DNA of 64,000 nt from Leucaena leucocephala (lineage: Eukaryota; Streptophyta; Magnoliopsida; Fabales; Fabaceae): contig CM073549.1 of NCBI GenBank assembly GCA_037074615.1, positions 5,213,001 to 5,277,000 on the forward strand. The letters are read 5' to 3'. The position numbers and the translations under genes are program-made. The notes under the pieces were generated by a model, which searched no databases, had not been told where the DNA came from, and saw nothing but the letters and a program-made list of their open reading frames with translations. Shown here piece after piece: positions 46,407 through 59,382 of this stretch. Numbering within the stretch: position 1 is the stretch's first letter; each line of letters begins with the position of its first letter.

Positions 46407-46922
46407 ATGTCACTAACATTTTAAATTCTTGTTGCTGTGCAGCTTAGTCATTAAGCATTCCATTAGTGAAACCATATCAGGGAATTAAGAATGGTGAAGT
46501 AAGAAATTGGAACAAAGAGGAGGGAGTGAATTTTGCTGTTGCTGGATCAACTGCTTTGAATGTAATTCTGGCTGTACTAATGATTCTCTCAGAGTTCAAC
46601 TGGGTTGGTTCATGGAATTATTGCCTACTATCTGCAATTCTTCCTCAAGTAAATTCCTCCAGGAATTATACTCCTTCTTATCCTGAATATAAAAATTAGT
46701 TAATCTTTTTAAAAAAATTAAATAAACTAAATAAATTAATTAATTATGACTAAATTAAATCTTTTAAGACGAATTAATATTATATATTCATCAATCATCT
46801 TATCACATTAGTCAAGTAACTTTTATATTAAGGACTGGAAGAACAATATAATTGAAGTTAATTTAGAAGAGTCAAATTTCCCATGACTCATTTGATACTA
46901 ACATTATAGAACATATTATCAC

Positions 46923-47170
46923 CACTAGAAAAAATAATTATTACGAAGCTACTTCACGGCGATTATAAAAAAAATACCGTTAAAAAAAAGTCGATGGAAT
47001 TTTTGCAAATAAGTTTAATTTTAAAAATTTTTAATAGCATTTTTTCTAAACATGGACTTTTAACAGTATTTTTTTTATAAAAATCGCTTTTAAAAGTCAT
47101 CAGGTGAGACTTTTAACAGTATTTTTTTAAAAAACTGCCGTAAAAAGTCTGCAAAATTTTAAAAATTAAG
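46923..47170. repeat. CACTA-like end fragment
   Basis: Starts CACTAGAAAAAATAATTATTACG, followed by repeated 'tttttaacagtattttt' and 'aaaaactgccgt' pieces like CACTA subterminal repeats. No second end is seen. Confidence 0.4.
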
Positions 47171-47279
47171 GACCTTATTTCTATTGCAATTTCACAGCTA
47201 TCTGTAGTCTCGTTTCTCTTCCTCTCCACTACAGACTTTGACGAATGTCATTTTTCCCTTAGTTTCGGTGCCCATCTCA

Positions 47280-47450
47280 TAGGGGTATTCATAAAACCCG
47301 CGGCCCGGTATGTCCACCTGAGCCCACAATAAAATAGCCATGCCCAGGCCGATAAATATAGGGTAGGGCTAGACATCGGGTTATAAAATACAATCTATAT
47401 TTTTTTTGGGCTGGGCACCGGGCAGGGGCTGCCCTGCCCATGAGCACCTA
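47280..47450. repeat. Small hAT-like MITE
   Basis: Ends TAGGGGTATTCATAAAACCC and, reversed, TAGGTGCTCATGGGCAGGG, with GC-rich subterminal blocks. No clear 8-bp duplication, so confidence is moderate. Confidence 0.45.
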
Positions 47451-47591
47451 TTCTTTTATTTTTTCTCTAGATATTATACTTAAAAGGGAGATGATGCAAT
47501 GCGTTTTATTTAATACTGTACAAGAGCAACATAAGAAAGACTATTACAATGCTGGCTGCTTGATTTGGTTAAACAAGTTTACTAAATAATA

Positions 47592-47870
47592 CTCTCTCCG
47601 TTCCTAATTATAAGAGTTAGATTGTGATTTAATTTGGTCTTAAATATGATATCCCAATCTATTTTATCTTCTAAAATTATAATTTTCTCTCAACATATCC
47701 CTATATGATTGTATATATTAAAGAGTATCTATCAAGAGTAGTTTAAATACACATGATTGAAGAGGTATTTTGAGAAAACTAACACACAATCATTATAATT
47801 AACTAATTTATCTAATATCTTTAATTTATTTAAATTAACTAAGTAGATCTTATATTAGGAATAGAGATAG
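47592..47870 (+). repeat. Stowaway-like MITE in the exon 4 remnant of pseudogene 6
   Basis: 279 bp with ends CTCTCTCCGTTCCTAATTAT and a near-complement, flanked by TA (47590-47591, 47871-47872). The GDSL coding text continues on both sides, so it inserted into (former) coding sequence. Confidence 0.75.
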
Positions 47871-47989
47871 TACAATAAGAGGCATCAAGATGAACAAATT
47901 GATTGCAATTTAACAGCCTGTGATGTTAGGAATTTGCGGTCATCAAGTCTTGTAAGAACAAATTATTGGAATGTAAATTCAATCATAGG

Positions 47990-48523
47990 TAGGGTTGGTA
48001 ATATAGGTTGGGCCCGCGGGCTCAATCCTCTAAAAACTGGCGGGTTAGGTTGTAATATTTATAACCCATTTGGGTGCGGGTCTTTTTTACCCGCACCCGC
48101 GGCGAGCTAACCTACCGGGTTGGCGGGTTGACCCATTTTTTTTTTATATTGCATATATGTACTTTACTAATTTGAGAATTTTAGCCAAACAACGGACATT
48201 GCATTTAATTTATATTAACTTTATCTTATTGAGTCATTTCTTTATATATATTTATTTTATTTTATTATTATTTTCTTTATGATAAATTTATCTATAGATA
48301 GTGACAAAGTTGACTAAATAAATATTTTAACAACTTCAATCATGATTCGAATCCAATTAATATTGATATATGTAAATTTTTTTTTAAAAAAGTTAGCATA
48401 TAGCCATATACATAAAAAAAAAAAAGCTGGCGGGCTCAGGTTGATGTTACACCAACTCGCCTCTACCCTAACCCGCGGCGGGTTAACCCGTATTCAGCGG
48501 GTTGACCTGCATTACTACTCCTA
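47990..48523. mobile_element. Non-autonomous hAT-like element
   Basis: 534 bp with TIRs TAGGGTTGGTAATATAGG and, reversed, TAGGAGTAGTAATGCAGG. Flanks ATCATAGG / GTCCTAGG match at 6 of 8 positions, a decayed 8-bp duplication. GC-rich 'gcgggttaacccg' subterminal blocks and an AT-rich middle, no transposase. Confidence 0.65.
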
Positions 48524-49926
48524 GTCCTAGGTTTTGAAAAAATTGTCATTTTATAAAAAAAATGTAAATTCAGTCCTCACTAGCGACAACAATTCGATTA
48601 TTGGAAACATTTCCGTGATTATCAGCTTTACCAAATAAAGGCCCATGGGTCATGTTTATCCACTATTACCTTACCTAATAATCACTTTTTCATATAAATC
48701 ACATCACTTTTTTCATTTGACTTATTTACCCCAAAAAACATACAACATTATACAAAATACATTTATAGTTAATTTATTTTCCGTTTTAAATCTTCTATTA
48801 TAATATGTTTAACTTTGAAAACATTGAATTTGAGTTTTGATCAAAATATTATAATTTAATAACACTCAAAAGAATCACCATTGGCCGTCCTAATGGAAAT
48901 TGGAAACTTTTCTCAGCGTCGGTTCTGTCTAGAAAATGAGTCCGATAACTATTACTCCTCTTATTGCTCGATTTAAAAATATAAAAACTAGTCTATGTGT
49001 AATTTATATTATAAATTATATTTTATATTTATATTAAAAATTAAAAAAAAATATTAATTCTCTAATTCTAAATGTTATTCTCTTCGATTTAGGGTTAGAT
49101 GACTGTTTAATTTAGTTTTAAATATAAAACTATAATCTATTTTATTTTTTAATATTATAATTTTTTTTAAAAATATCTCTATATAATTACGTATATTAAA
49201 ATAATTTTTATTAAGAGTAATTTAATTACATATAATTAAATGGTAATATTTTAGAAAAATTAATATAAAATTATTATAAATAAAAATTGCAATTTTTTAG
49301 GGGTATGAGAGTAAATTTACTAATGAAAAATAATCTAAAGACAAAATTGCATAAAAAATCATTTTAAAAAAGAAAAAGAAGTGTGATCCATCGCCCATAT
49401 GTATAGGAAAAGGATATATTTTTTAAAAAAATTAATTTATAGAAAAGGGATGTCTAACAGAAGGTTTGCAAGCTAAGACTAGAGGATGAACCAACGACAG
49501 ATCTATTTACCCTTCAACTTCAACGTGTTGATATCTCATCTACCCTTCTCTTTGAAAAATGTAATTTTATTGAGAATAGCTTTTAAAAATAATTGACTTC
49601 ATAAAAACCATACTTAGTCCTAAAACTATAACTTTAGTATAGATAATCAATTTTTAAATTCTATAAAGTGTTAAGATAATTTTTATCAAAACTATAATTT
49701 TCTCTCCAAAATTATGGTTTTGAGAAGTATCTAAATACATTCTAAATCTAGCAGATTTAATGAGCTCAGGGTGATTATCAATGAAGAGTATCCAAACTAG
49801 TTCCCTTTGTACAGTGAATTTTTACTGACACACACAAATACATACATATACACCCACCAACCCACCCATCCTACTATACTATCCCTCCTTTCATATTTTC
49901 GTAGTGCATTTAGCTTTACTCTTGTA
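48524..49926. other. Spacer and promoter side of the 405-aa gene
   Basis: AT-rich. No gene seen. No obvious TATA box at the usual distance, and no TCP-type box like those before the other copies. Confidence 0.35.
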
Positions 49927-52900
49927 ATGGCTCCTTCTGGCTCATCATGTCCCCCTAGGTCCCTGCGACCACGAAGGTCGTCATTGCTACCATCTGCAGC
50001 TGCCTTGTTATTGTTATTACTATTATCAGTCATTCCCAGCATGGAAGGACGCAGCTTCACATCTATCTTCTGCTTTGGTGACTCCATTGCTGACACTGGA
50101 AACTTGTACTTCAGCACCCAACCACCACCGTCCAATAAATGCTTCCGTCATCCCTACGGCACAACCTTCTTTGGCCAACCCGTCGGACGGTGCTCCGATG
50201 GCCGTCTAATCATCGATTTCATTGGTAACTATATATATGTGTGACCTTAGATCTCTTCCTTCCCTTCTCTCCTGATATAGTTTCTGGTTTTGATTGACTG
50301 ATTTCTGGGTTTGTGCAGCTGAGTTCTTGGAGATTCCATGGGTGAAACCATATCTGGGAATCAAGAGTGGGCAAGTGAAGAATTGGAAGAAAGAGGAAGA
50401 GGGAGTGAATTTTGCAGTTGCAGGAGCAACAGCTTTGGATCAAAGGTACTTTCAAGAGAGAGGTATTGATGTTCCTACCAACGATTCCCTCGGAGTACAA
50501 TTGGCTTGGTTCAAGGAATTGTCGCCTTCTCTCTGTAATTCTTCCTCAGGTATGTTCTCTCTAATTTAAAAAAAAAAATCTGTGAAAAATACTATTTAAA
50601 AATTTTATTAATCAAGGACAGGACGAGTAGTTATTCATTGACTTTTTACAACTCATTAAAACAATTTTAATTTGTTTCACCCAACTTTGCCAACATTTAT
50701 AGTCACAAGTACATCCTTGTTTCTTTGTGTGTTTTTCTCTCTCACTATTTTGTCATACCAGATATAAAAAAATTTAATTAAACGAACCACATTCTGAAAA
50801 GAGTGGTACCAAGGAATGGAAAAAAAAATTCTGTTAATTTCCAAAATCTAATATTTAATTACTCAATGCACATGAAAGGAATATCATTGTCCCAATTGAG
50901 GTTGAAGGTAACCCCTCAACTTTTTAAAATTGAAAAAATGACAAATAACTTAGAACCTATCTAAGAGGAATTCATGAAATCGGGGGACTTATTTGTTATT
51001 AACTTGTTTATATGGGACTTATTTGAAATTTTTCCTTTTAAAATTTGTTTGGATATCATAGAAAATGTTGATGTTATTCCCCCAATAGTCCTTAAAATTT
51101 TGAATTTAGTACATCTATATATTTTATATTATTATTGACATTTTAATCTAAACCCATAATCGTATTATTATATTATTTTTTGTATTTTATTTTTATTTAG
51201 ATTTCTTTCTATTTTCAAAATTTTCTTGACTTAAATAAGCTTCATTACAAAAAATAAAAAAGAGCTTCTCTATACCTTTCTTCTTTCACTCCTTTATTTT
51301 TCCGATGAGTATTCTTCTTTCCCCTTTACATTACTTTCCTTATTATATTCTCATATTATTCTCTCCCAGCCTTGTTTTTCTTTTTTCTTTTTCCAAATCA
51401 TCCTTTATGAATATAATTTTGTTGAAATAACACAACATTTTGATATGTTGTTTCATAAAATAGTTTCTTTGTAGCCAGTACTCTATATATATATTTGGCA
51501 AATATATACATTTTGATTCTTTAACTTTACATTTTATTTTATTTTAGTTCTTTAATTTTATAAAGTATTTTGCAGTCCCATAATTGTAATACCCTTAGTT
51601 TTATTGATGAAAAATGTGCCAATATAATTTCAAATATTGATAGAACATTTTCAAATTATTTCGACACATTACATTTATATTTAAAAATAATAATAATTCA
51701 CATAAAAAATCCTCACTTGAGGCTTATAGTGTTTGAGTTAGAGGACTAAAAAAATATTTTATAGAATAAAATGAATCAATTTGATAATATAATTTTTTAG
51801 TATATCCTCATAGACAAAATTACGTTTTCATGAATGTTAAAATAGTTAAACTATTGATATAACACTTTCGCATCCCTTTGTTGTAAATTTCAACGACTAA
51901 ATTTTTGAAGGGAAAAAAATAAGAAAAATATTGTTAGTTTGTCAATTTCACATTAACCTAAAAATATCTTAATTTTAATTTTTCAGGTTGTAAGAATATT
52001 CTTGGAAAGTCATTATTTCTCGTGGGAGAAATCGGAGGGAACGATTTTAATCATCCTTTTATTTCACAAATGAACCTGTCTGAGGTTGAAGCCTTCGTGG
52101 GCCCAGTGATTAATACAATATCTTCCACCGTGAGGGTAATATTTTCTTAAAATACTTATTATTATTATGTTGTTGTTGTTGTTTGATGATGATGTTTTAG
52201 GAGACTTATTATCAACTCTCATGATGTCCCTCTCAAACTTCTAGTGCTCTTTTTCTCTCTCTTTCGGTTAACTATCTTTTGATCCTTCATAACTACAATT
52301 TAAAAAAAAAATGTTAATTTTAACAAATTAAGTTTGGTTCCTTGCATTGGTGGACAATGTCTTACGTTCCATCCAATTTGGATCCTTTGTTGAGTGCCTC
52401 ACTCTTCGGAATTGTACGTCAAGTTTGGACGGGGTAAATGTTTTTGATATATTTTAAAAAAAATATATCAAAAAAATTTACCCCATCCAAACTTGACGTA
52501 CAATTCCGAACAGTGAGGCACTCAACAAAAGATTCAAATTGGATAGAACGTTTTTTTATAATTTTTTTAGGCCCTACTTAAATTAGATTTTTTATGTCCA
52601 TTTCGTCATTTTTTTCAATTATATTTTACCATGTGTACTACTTTTTTATATAAATTTAAATTAAATAAAAATATTAAAAAAATAGAATATATGATAACGT
52701 GAGATTTGAAAATTTGACAGAATGGAAGTGTCTCTTCTTCTTTTTTTCAATTATGAACTCTGTTTCCTTTCCCACACACGGAGTCTTTTCCTACCGGTAC
52801 AAAGGGAATTGAGACAGGTACGTAGGTCCATAGCTCCCAAGTTTTCAATTGGGAAAATGACGGTTAACTACTCCCTATGAGAACATCAAAACACATCTTT

Positions 52901-54115
52901 CACATTTTCAGTACTCAATTTTTCAGTAGTCGTCTTCCATGTTTTCACTACAGAAAACGAAAAAAAAAAAAAATCGTTGAAAAAACATGGAAGATGAGTA
53001 CTGGAAAAACATAAAAAAAAAAACTCATTATTATTATTGAAAATGTTAAAAATTTGAAAGATAACACGAGTTCTCAAAAAAAATCCTTTTTCACAAGTTA
53101 ATTTGTTTTTTTTGTAGGAGTTGATTGATCTAGGAGCTCAAATGCTATTTGTTCCTGGAAATCTTCCAATTGGATGCAGTGCATCGTACTTAACAAGGTT
53201 TCAAAGTAATGATAAGAAGGATTATGACAAAGCTGGTTGCTTGGTTTGGTTAAACAAGTTTGTGGAATTCTACAACAAGAAACTCCAATCTGAACTGAAT
53301 CGGCTTCAAGAGCTTTTTCCTCATGCCAATATTATTTATGGTGATTACTACAATGCTGCATTGCCACTCTATCATTCTCCCACAAAATTTGGTAATATTA
53401 TTTATCCCTCTAATTAAATTACTTACAACTTTTTATTTTTTTCTTTATAGTTTCCTGCTAAAAATTTGCACTGGTTTTTATTTAATTAAAAGCACCCTAA
53501 GCCATTTTAGCTTGAGACTAATTTCTTTTAAAATTTAGAGCATAAATTTTTTTCATTTTTTCTAACGAATGCACTTCATAAGATTTAAACTTGTGTAGAT
53601 CTCATCTTTAAAGGAGTATAACTGTTTATTACTTCAACCAACAGTTGAATCATCACTTGAAAGCATGTTTTCGGGTGCATTGCATGTAGTGAAGAATAAA
53701 CTCCATTATCTACGTGCATTGTATGAACAATATGGCTTCCTATAGATTTTATATTTTACATTGAACCATGCTGGTAAAAAAGAAAACTAATCATTATTCA
53801 ACGATAATACTCTGATTTGATTGAATGTACATTATGCAATCAATAACAGGTTTTAAAGATCTGAAAGCTTGTTGTGGAAGAGGAGGTGATTACAATTACA
53901 ATGCTTCAACAAACTGTGGAGATGAAGGAGTGAAAGCTTGTGAAGATGCTTCAAAGTACATAAGTTGGGATGGTGTTCATTTGACAGAAGCTGCATATAG
54001 ATTCATTGCCAAAGCTTTACTAAATGGACCCGTCTCTTCTCCTAAATTTCATGCCTTTCACTTCAACAACCATATCACTACTGGTACTGGTTCCTATATG
54101 CATAAATCTGCTTAG
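49927..54115 (+). CDS. GDSL esterase/lipase (intact, divergent, 405 aa)
   Basis: Exons 49927-50224, 50319-50549, 51987-52135, 53118-53391, 53850-54115; GT-AG introns and an open joined frame of 405 codons. An Arg-rich start then a strong hydrophobic run (residues about 20-36, LLLLLLL) predicts a signal peptide. Catalytic blocks: CFGDS with Ser53; NFAVAGA with Gly135; GGND with Asn195; WDGVH with Asp358 and His361. It is the most divergent array member (AEFLEIPWVKPYLGIKSGQVKNW; exon 3 HPFISQMNLSEVEAFVGP), has neither the intron 1 nor the intron 3 MITE, and ends in a longer tail. The ATG at 49927 aligns with the family start; an upstream in-frame ATG at 49807 would spoil the signal peptide. It is the likeliest functional, older lineage. 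Substrate unknown. Confidence 0.9.
52363..52552. repeat. Fold-back MITE in intron 3 of the 405-aa gene
   Basis: Two arms of about 90 bp pair nearly perfectly (ACGTTC(C/T)ATCCAATTTG... outward, 'ttgatatatttt' at the centre near 52450). It would form a long hairpin in the pre-mRNA. Confidence 0.8.
52880..53070. repeat. Second, imperfect fold-back in intron 3
   Basis: 'cagtactcaatttttcag ... cttccatgttttca' is mirrored by 'aaaaacatggaagatgagtactgg' around an A-rich centre near 52970. Arms are shorter and have more mismatches than in the element at 52363. Confidence 0.55.
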
Positions 54116-54749
54116 TTCTTAATCCACTACGTCTTTGTATTTTAAATGCTTATATATGTGTAATTACTTGCTTGCTATATATGTATGATTCCCATCTCAA
54201 ATTGTGATGAACTGTATAATCATATTAGTAACTAAAGAATCGGATCAGACCTGTTGAACTATTGAAGGACTCGTTAATGGTTTGATTTGAACCGCAAAAT
54301 CATAGTTAAATTAGGTTAGACTGAAGTTGAACTGCCACTTGTAGTCATATGGTGTAATTTCACTGAAAAACTTCACATATTGTGGTGATATTATGCTAGC
54401 TATTAAACTTATTATAAATATATATTATATGTATGTAATTTTTTTATTAAAATTTTATTTGATTGTTATGTCATCGATTCGATCACCGGTCTAATTGACT
54501 AGGCCATGAGAACCATAAAGCGTTGAACTTTTCAATTCTTCATCTGATCCAACTTTTAAAGCGTTAATCATAGGAATCGATGCATTCGCATCACTGAGGA
54601 GATTGCCTATATTCAAATTATAGACCATTTGATTCATCCTATGGTGTATATATTGCACCATACCCTACCCTATCCTTTCTTTTTCTTTGTTTTTTTTTTC
54701 CTTTTTAGATAATCATATGCTGTCTTTTCAAAATAAAAATTTATAAAAT
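54116..54749. other. 3' flank of the 405-aa gene
   Basis: No gene seen. AT-rich; nothing recognised. Confidence 0.4.
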
Positions 54750-57700
54750 TGTTACACCCCAAAAATCAAGGTGACCGACACAGAATATAAGAGAATTCTC
54801 ATTCCATAAGTCTTTAGACATCATAATTAACATAATAACAATTTTAAACATGCATAAACTACCTTAGAATTAGGGGTGTTCACAGGACGGGTCGGGACTA
54901 GAACACCCCCGTCCCGTGTCCCATCCCGATAATGGACACGGGACGCATTTTGCGTCCCGTGTCCCGAAGTTATCCCAATCTGGTCAGGACTGAGACGGAT
55001 TCAGGACGAGATAGGGAATTCCAAAACAAAAAAAAAAGTGTATTTACATTGAACATCCATTCCATCACAATAGACATCAATCATCACAAATAACGATAAC
55101 TGGATGGATGGAAAAATTGCAGGAGAAAATCTTGAACTTCAACAATTAAATCTTCTCCCAAGCTTCCTGGAAAACTGTAAAAATCCAAACGAAAATCAAG
55201 CAGGCATAATTGAATCTTCACATACCTTGCACCACTTCATAAGATGATGAACTATTCCATACAATACGGCAACAATTCTTGTGCATCTGACATTGGAAGT
55301 GTGGAGATGATTCTCAAGAATATTTCCTCCAGCTCTACATACCACCAGAACAGGAAGCCAGTCTTCCACAAGCTTCCTTCTTACCTGAACACAACATTCA
55401 GAAGAGGACATTAGCATTCTAACGCACTCACAAATGCAAAGTTTTAGTTCACTCGGACGTCTAAACATAATGTAACAACTAAGTTAATGTGACTCAAAAA
55501 AGTTGTACTACTTCTATTACAACTCAGCAATCTATGCTGAACAACCCATAATTACTAAACAAAGAACAAAAGTCTGAAGCAGCAAATTATAATAATTCAT
55601 CATATATGACGAGCCTCGACAACCCATTCCCTTCTCCTCCTCTGATTGTAACAGAATTTGTCGCAGTCTACAATTCAAAGAAATGGAACCCAAATAAAAT
55701 CAGAAGTGATAACAATGCAAAAGGAGTATAGGAAAAATAGTAGCTGGAGAGTATCTTTTAATAGAATTAATGACATCAAGAGGTCGAAGGAAGGAGAAGA
55801 GAAGAATCTAAACTCACCCAAATGCCTCCTTTAGTAAAGCACATTCATTTTCCAGAAACATTGGAGCTTCCATGCATTGCATTGCCCAGGCATGAAGGCA
55901 AAGACGCACACAAGCATCATATGCAATCACAGAAAAGAGCCAAAGGCTCCTCAAGATAAGAGCCAGAATTACAGAGCTTTACTACAAGTAAAGCTTCCAA
56001 CTTTTTGCAGAAACAAATTAAAGAGACGACCCATGATTTCAAGACAAAAATGACTAATAAAAGAGAATTTCTTAGAGAAACAAATGGAAAACCAAGCAAA
56101 CAAGAGAGCAAACAAAAATCACCAATTACTGAGAGAATTCCAGAAAAAAGGACCCGCATTGAGAAACCTAAAGCAACCAAGAAATTCTAGAAAAATTACC
56201 AATCAACCAAGAAATTCCAGAAAAAAGGACCTGCATTGCATCATTTCATAGTCAGATAAACAGAAATGGAAAACCCAAGCAAACACATTTTCGGAAAAAC
56301 TAGACAAGAACAGTGTCATAGACGATGAACAGCTAAAAAAATCAAACCTTCTTACCAGTCGTAGTGAATGAGAGGTAAGAAGCCAGACAAAACCCTAAAG
56401 ACTTTTAGAATCAGAGAGTGAAATAATGGACGCAGGTTTGAGACAGAACTAGGTGCTGACTGTCAAGGAGGACCGATCTAGGCCGTGAGGCGGTGAGGGG
56501 GACTGGCCACTGGCCAACAGTGTGAGCAGCAACAGCTGCTAATGGTTGGGGCAAGGGCTGAGGTGTTGTGCTGTGTGGTGATTGCTTCTGCTATGAACAG
56601 CTGAAAGTGAGAGGGAGAAGTGAGACTGAGAATGAGAAGAGTATGAGAAGGCAGAGGACTTCAACTCTTCAAGTATAATTAAAAAAAAAATCATGTCGGG
56701 ACAGGACGGGACGACCCGAGGGTCGTGTCGAGTCCCGTCCCATCCCGACACATATATTGTCCTATACCGATATTTTCCCCTCCCAATCTTTCTCGGGACG
56801 GGACAGATCCGTCCCGAATTCTCTGGGACCAGGACGGGTCACTCGGGACGGGAATAACATGACCACCCCTACTTAGAATTTACCATATATGAATATATCT
56901 CTACCTTCCAAAATGATAAATACCATACCACATATAATGATTTGTACATCTCTAAAGGACAAGTGGGGACAAGAATCTTGCCTATAGACTACGTGGAGCA
57001 TCTATAGATTTTGAACAATCACGAGTCTTCTCTGTTTCGTTGGAAGTGCAAGGTAGGCGGTGCTATATGAAGCCAAAATAATCTACCGATGAATAACATC
57101 CCATAAACAAATAATTTAAATTACAGAAAGAAAATATTCAAAACATATTTAACTACAAATAATAAAGCTTGTAGATGAATCTAAATTTCCAAAATATAGA
57201 ATCATAGCAATAATGAAACTGTATACAAATCATTAATCAAATCAAACTAAATATCCAGTAAAATATTTTATTTAAGAAAATTTCTTTAAAACAATAACTT
57301 TCAAATCTCACTTTTTCGTAGGACTTCAATAGAACGAACAACAAGCGTGGACACACAGTCCACGAGGGTAACTAACCAATCTGGCATGGCTCGAAGCCAC
57401 GAAAACAGGCGTAGGTGCGAAACCTACGAATAATAGAGGCACGTACAAAACCCAGGAATAACATGCGCGAGAATATATCCCACGAATATCCGACGTGAGT
57501 ACTATGCTCACGAATATCCATCGAGTTCGTGTTTAACCATGGTGCACTAAGGACTAACAGTACTACTGTTAGTAACCAGCGTTCTATATTCAGTCCTCTA
57601 AAAAATCTTTCCAAACATGCATGGGGTCAATTTAACTTAATAAAAAACAAGATCTTTCAATATTAAAATCTCATAAAGAGCATCCCATAAACAAAAACCC

Positions 57701-59342
57701 TAGTATAACATCAAAATGAAATCTTAAAAGATTTCCTTCAATTCCTATCTTCCAACTAAAACTTTTTAAAATAATAGTAACTCATATAAAACATTTCATC
57801 ACGTAAGTCATTCTAGCATGAGAGTTGACAAAAGATATCTCAAAAATTTTCTTGATTCGTATGAACATCAGTGTATTTTTTCAAGATGTTAAAACATGAC
57901 AATACCAATAAAATGAATATATATAATGATAATATTTAAATGAAATTACCTTGATAAATAACATTTATCATAATTGATAAATTGATAAAGTATGACAAAC
58001 AGCAAAAATATTATTCAAAATAAATAATTATGAGATGTTATTCATTCACCTGCCATGCTCCCAAATATTTACTCTTTCCAGTTAAACAATTTCCAATTAT
58101 TTTCTCTTCTCAATTTCCTGATATCCCAAAAATAACATATTAAAACTTTAACTATATATATATATTGGACAATTCAAAATCTTATTCTAGTGACATTTTA
58201 AAATAGAAGGAAAACTTAAATTTTAATCCCCATTGTTCCCGGATAATATCACAATAATTTAAATGATAATGAAACTTATCACCCTGTTAACAAATCTAAT
58301 ATTCAAACTTTAGAGATCATCCTCCACCTTTCCCTTTTTTCCTTGTTAAGCTCAAATTTAATACATTTAATCACCACCACAGCAACAATAAATATTTATA
58401 TATACAAACCATAGTGATTCTTTTCTGTATTTTCTACCGAGAGCTTAAAAGTCCTTAATTATACCAATTTTTTGCATAAAAAGAGCATCCTTTCAATTTC
58501 TATTATATAACACCCTCTTACACATTCTCATATATTCCAAGCTCATGATTCTAGCATGTTAACTTCCTTCAAAATCCTTAACTTTCCAAATACTTGTTTA
58601 GATTAAAGAACCCCAAAACAGCAACTTAATTCCCTTGTAACCAGAATGTTGCTGTCCAAAACAGTGGGTAACGCTTTCCAATATTTCAATTTCTAAAGCA
58701 CACTTTTATGCTTGAAATCATTGACTTAACATTCACACTAGAAAACTTCTTTCTATTTCATCTAGTTAAGCAGATTCACTTCTCTGCTTCCATAAGCTAG
58801 GGTAAAACCAACCTAGCTTAATTTTTTTAATTACAAGTCAAAGATCTTTCCCAAAGTTCCCCGATTCCTTTCTACAACTCATTATAAAGATTATTTGCTC
58901 CTGATTTAACTTAAACAATACATCCATTTATTGTCTTTCTTAGGTCATTTAACTTATAGTGAGTATCTTTCTACATTGGGGATTTGTGTCACTGGAGAAC
59001 TCATCTACTAAAAACATTTTAAGTTCATTATTGATTTCCCCTTGGTTTCTAGGCATGCTATCTTTGAAAGGAAACTTATCCTCCACAAAAATAATATGGT
59101 CACTAACTAATATCTTTTCATATGATGTTTAGAAATCTAAAATTCTAGAGGGTATCCTGTTGACAACGAAACAAACGACCATTCCAGACTACAGTACACA
59201 AGCACACCAGCAGCAACTCATCATCTACAGCAACAGATCATCTCTTTCTTACCTCAAATGGTGCAGAAAGAAGGCGCAACTGCAAAGGCGTCTTCTCCTC
59301 TTCTTCTCGTCACTGCTATAACTTACAGCAGCGATATATATC

Positions 59343-59382
<40 letters not shown>

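Larger units (their letters stand above)
45647..47985 (+). pseudogene. GDSL esterase/lipase pseudogene 6 (scrambled)
   Basis: The ATG at 45647 starts MASSPSSSPLWTLQQQ, then passes into former intron 1 sequence; the GDS part is deleted. Exon 2 (46443-46648) opens CT-TAG in place of CT-GAG and has lost about 25 bp (SFFEERG region). Exon 3 is absent. At about 47497-47590 an exon 4 piece ([16 protein letters not shown]) is recognisable; it is split by a MITE (47592-47870), resumes 'caataagaggcatcaagatgaa' and jumps into the end of exon 5 ('aaattgattgcaa') and the family 3' flank up to about 47985. Confidence 0.82.

Noticed and set aside
49807..49926. Upstream in-frame ATG for the 405-aa gene
   Set aside because: The added 40 residues are Thr/Tyr/His-rich and precede the hydrophobic signal, and the family start aligns with 49927.
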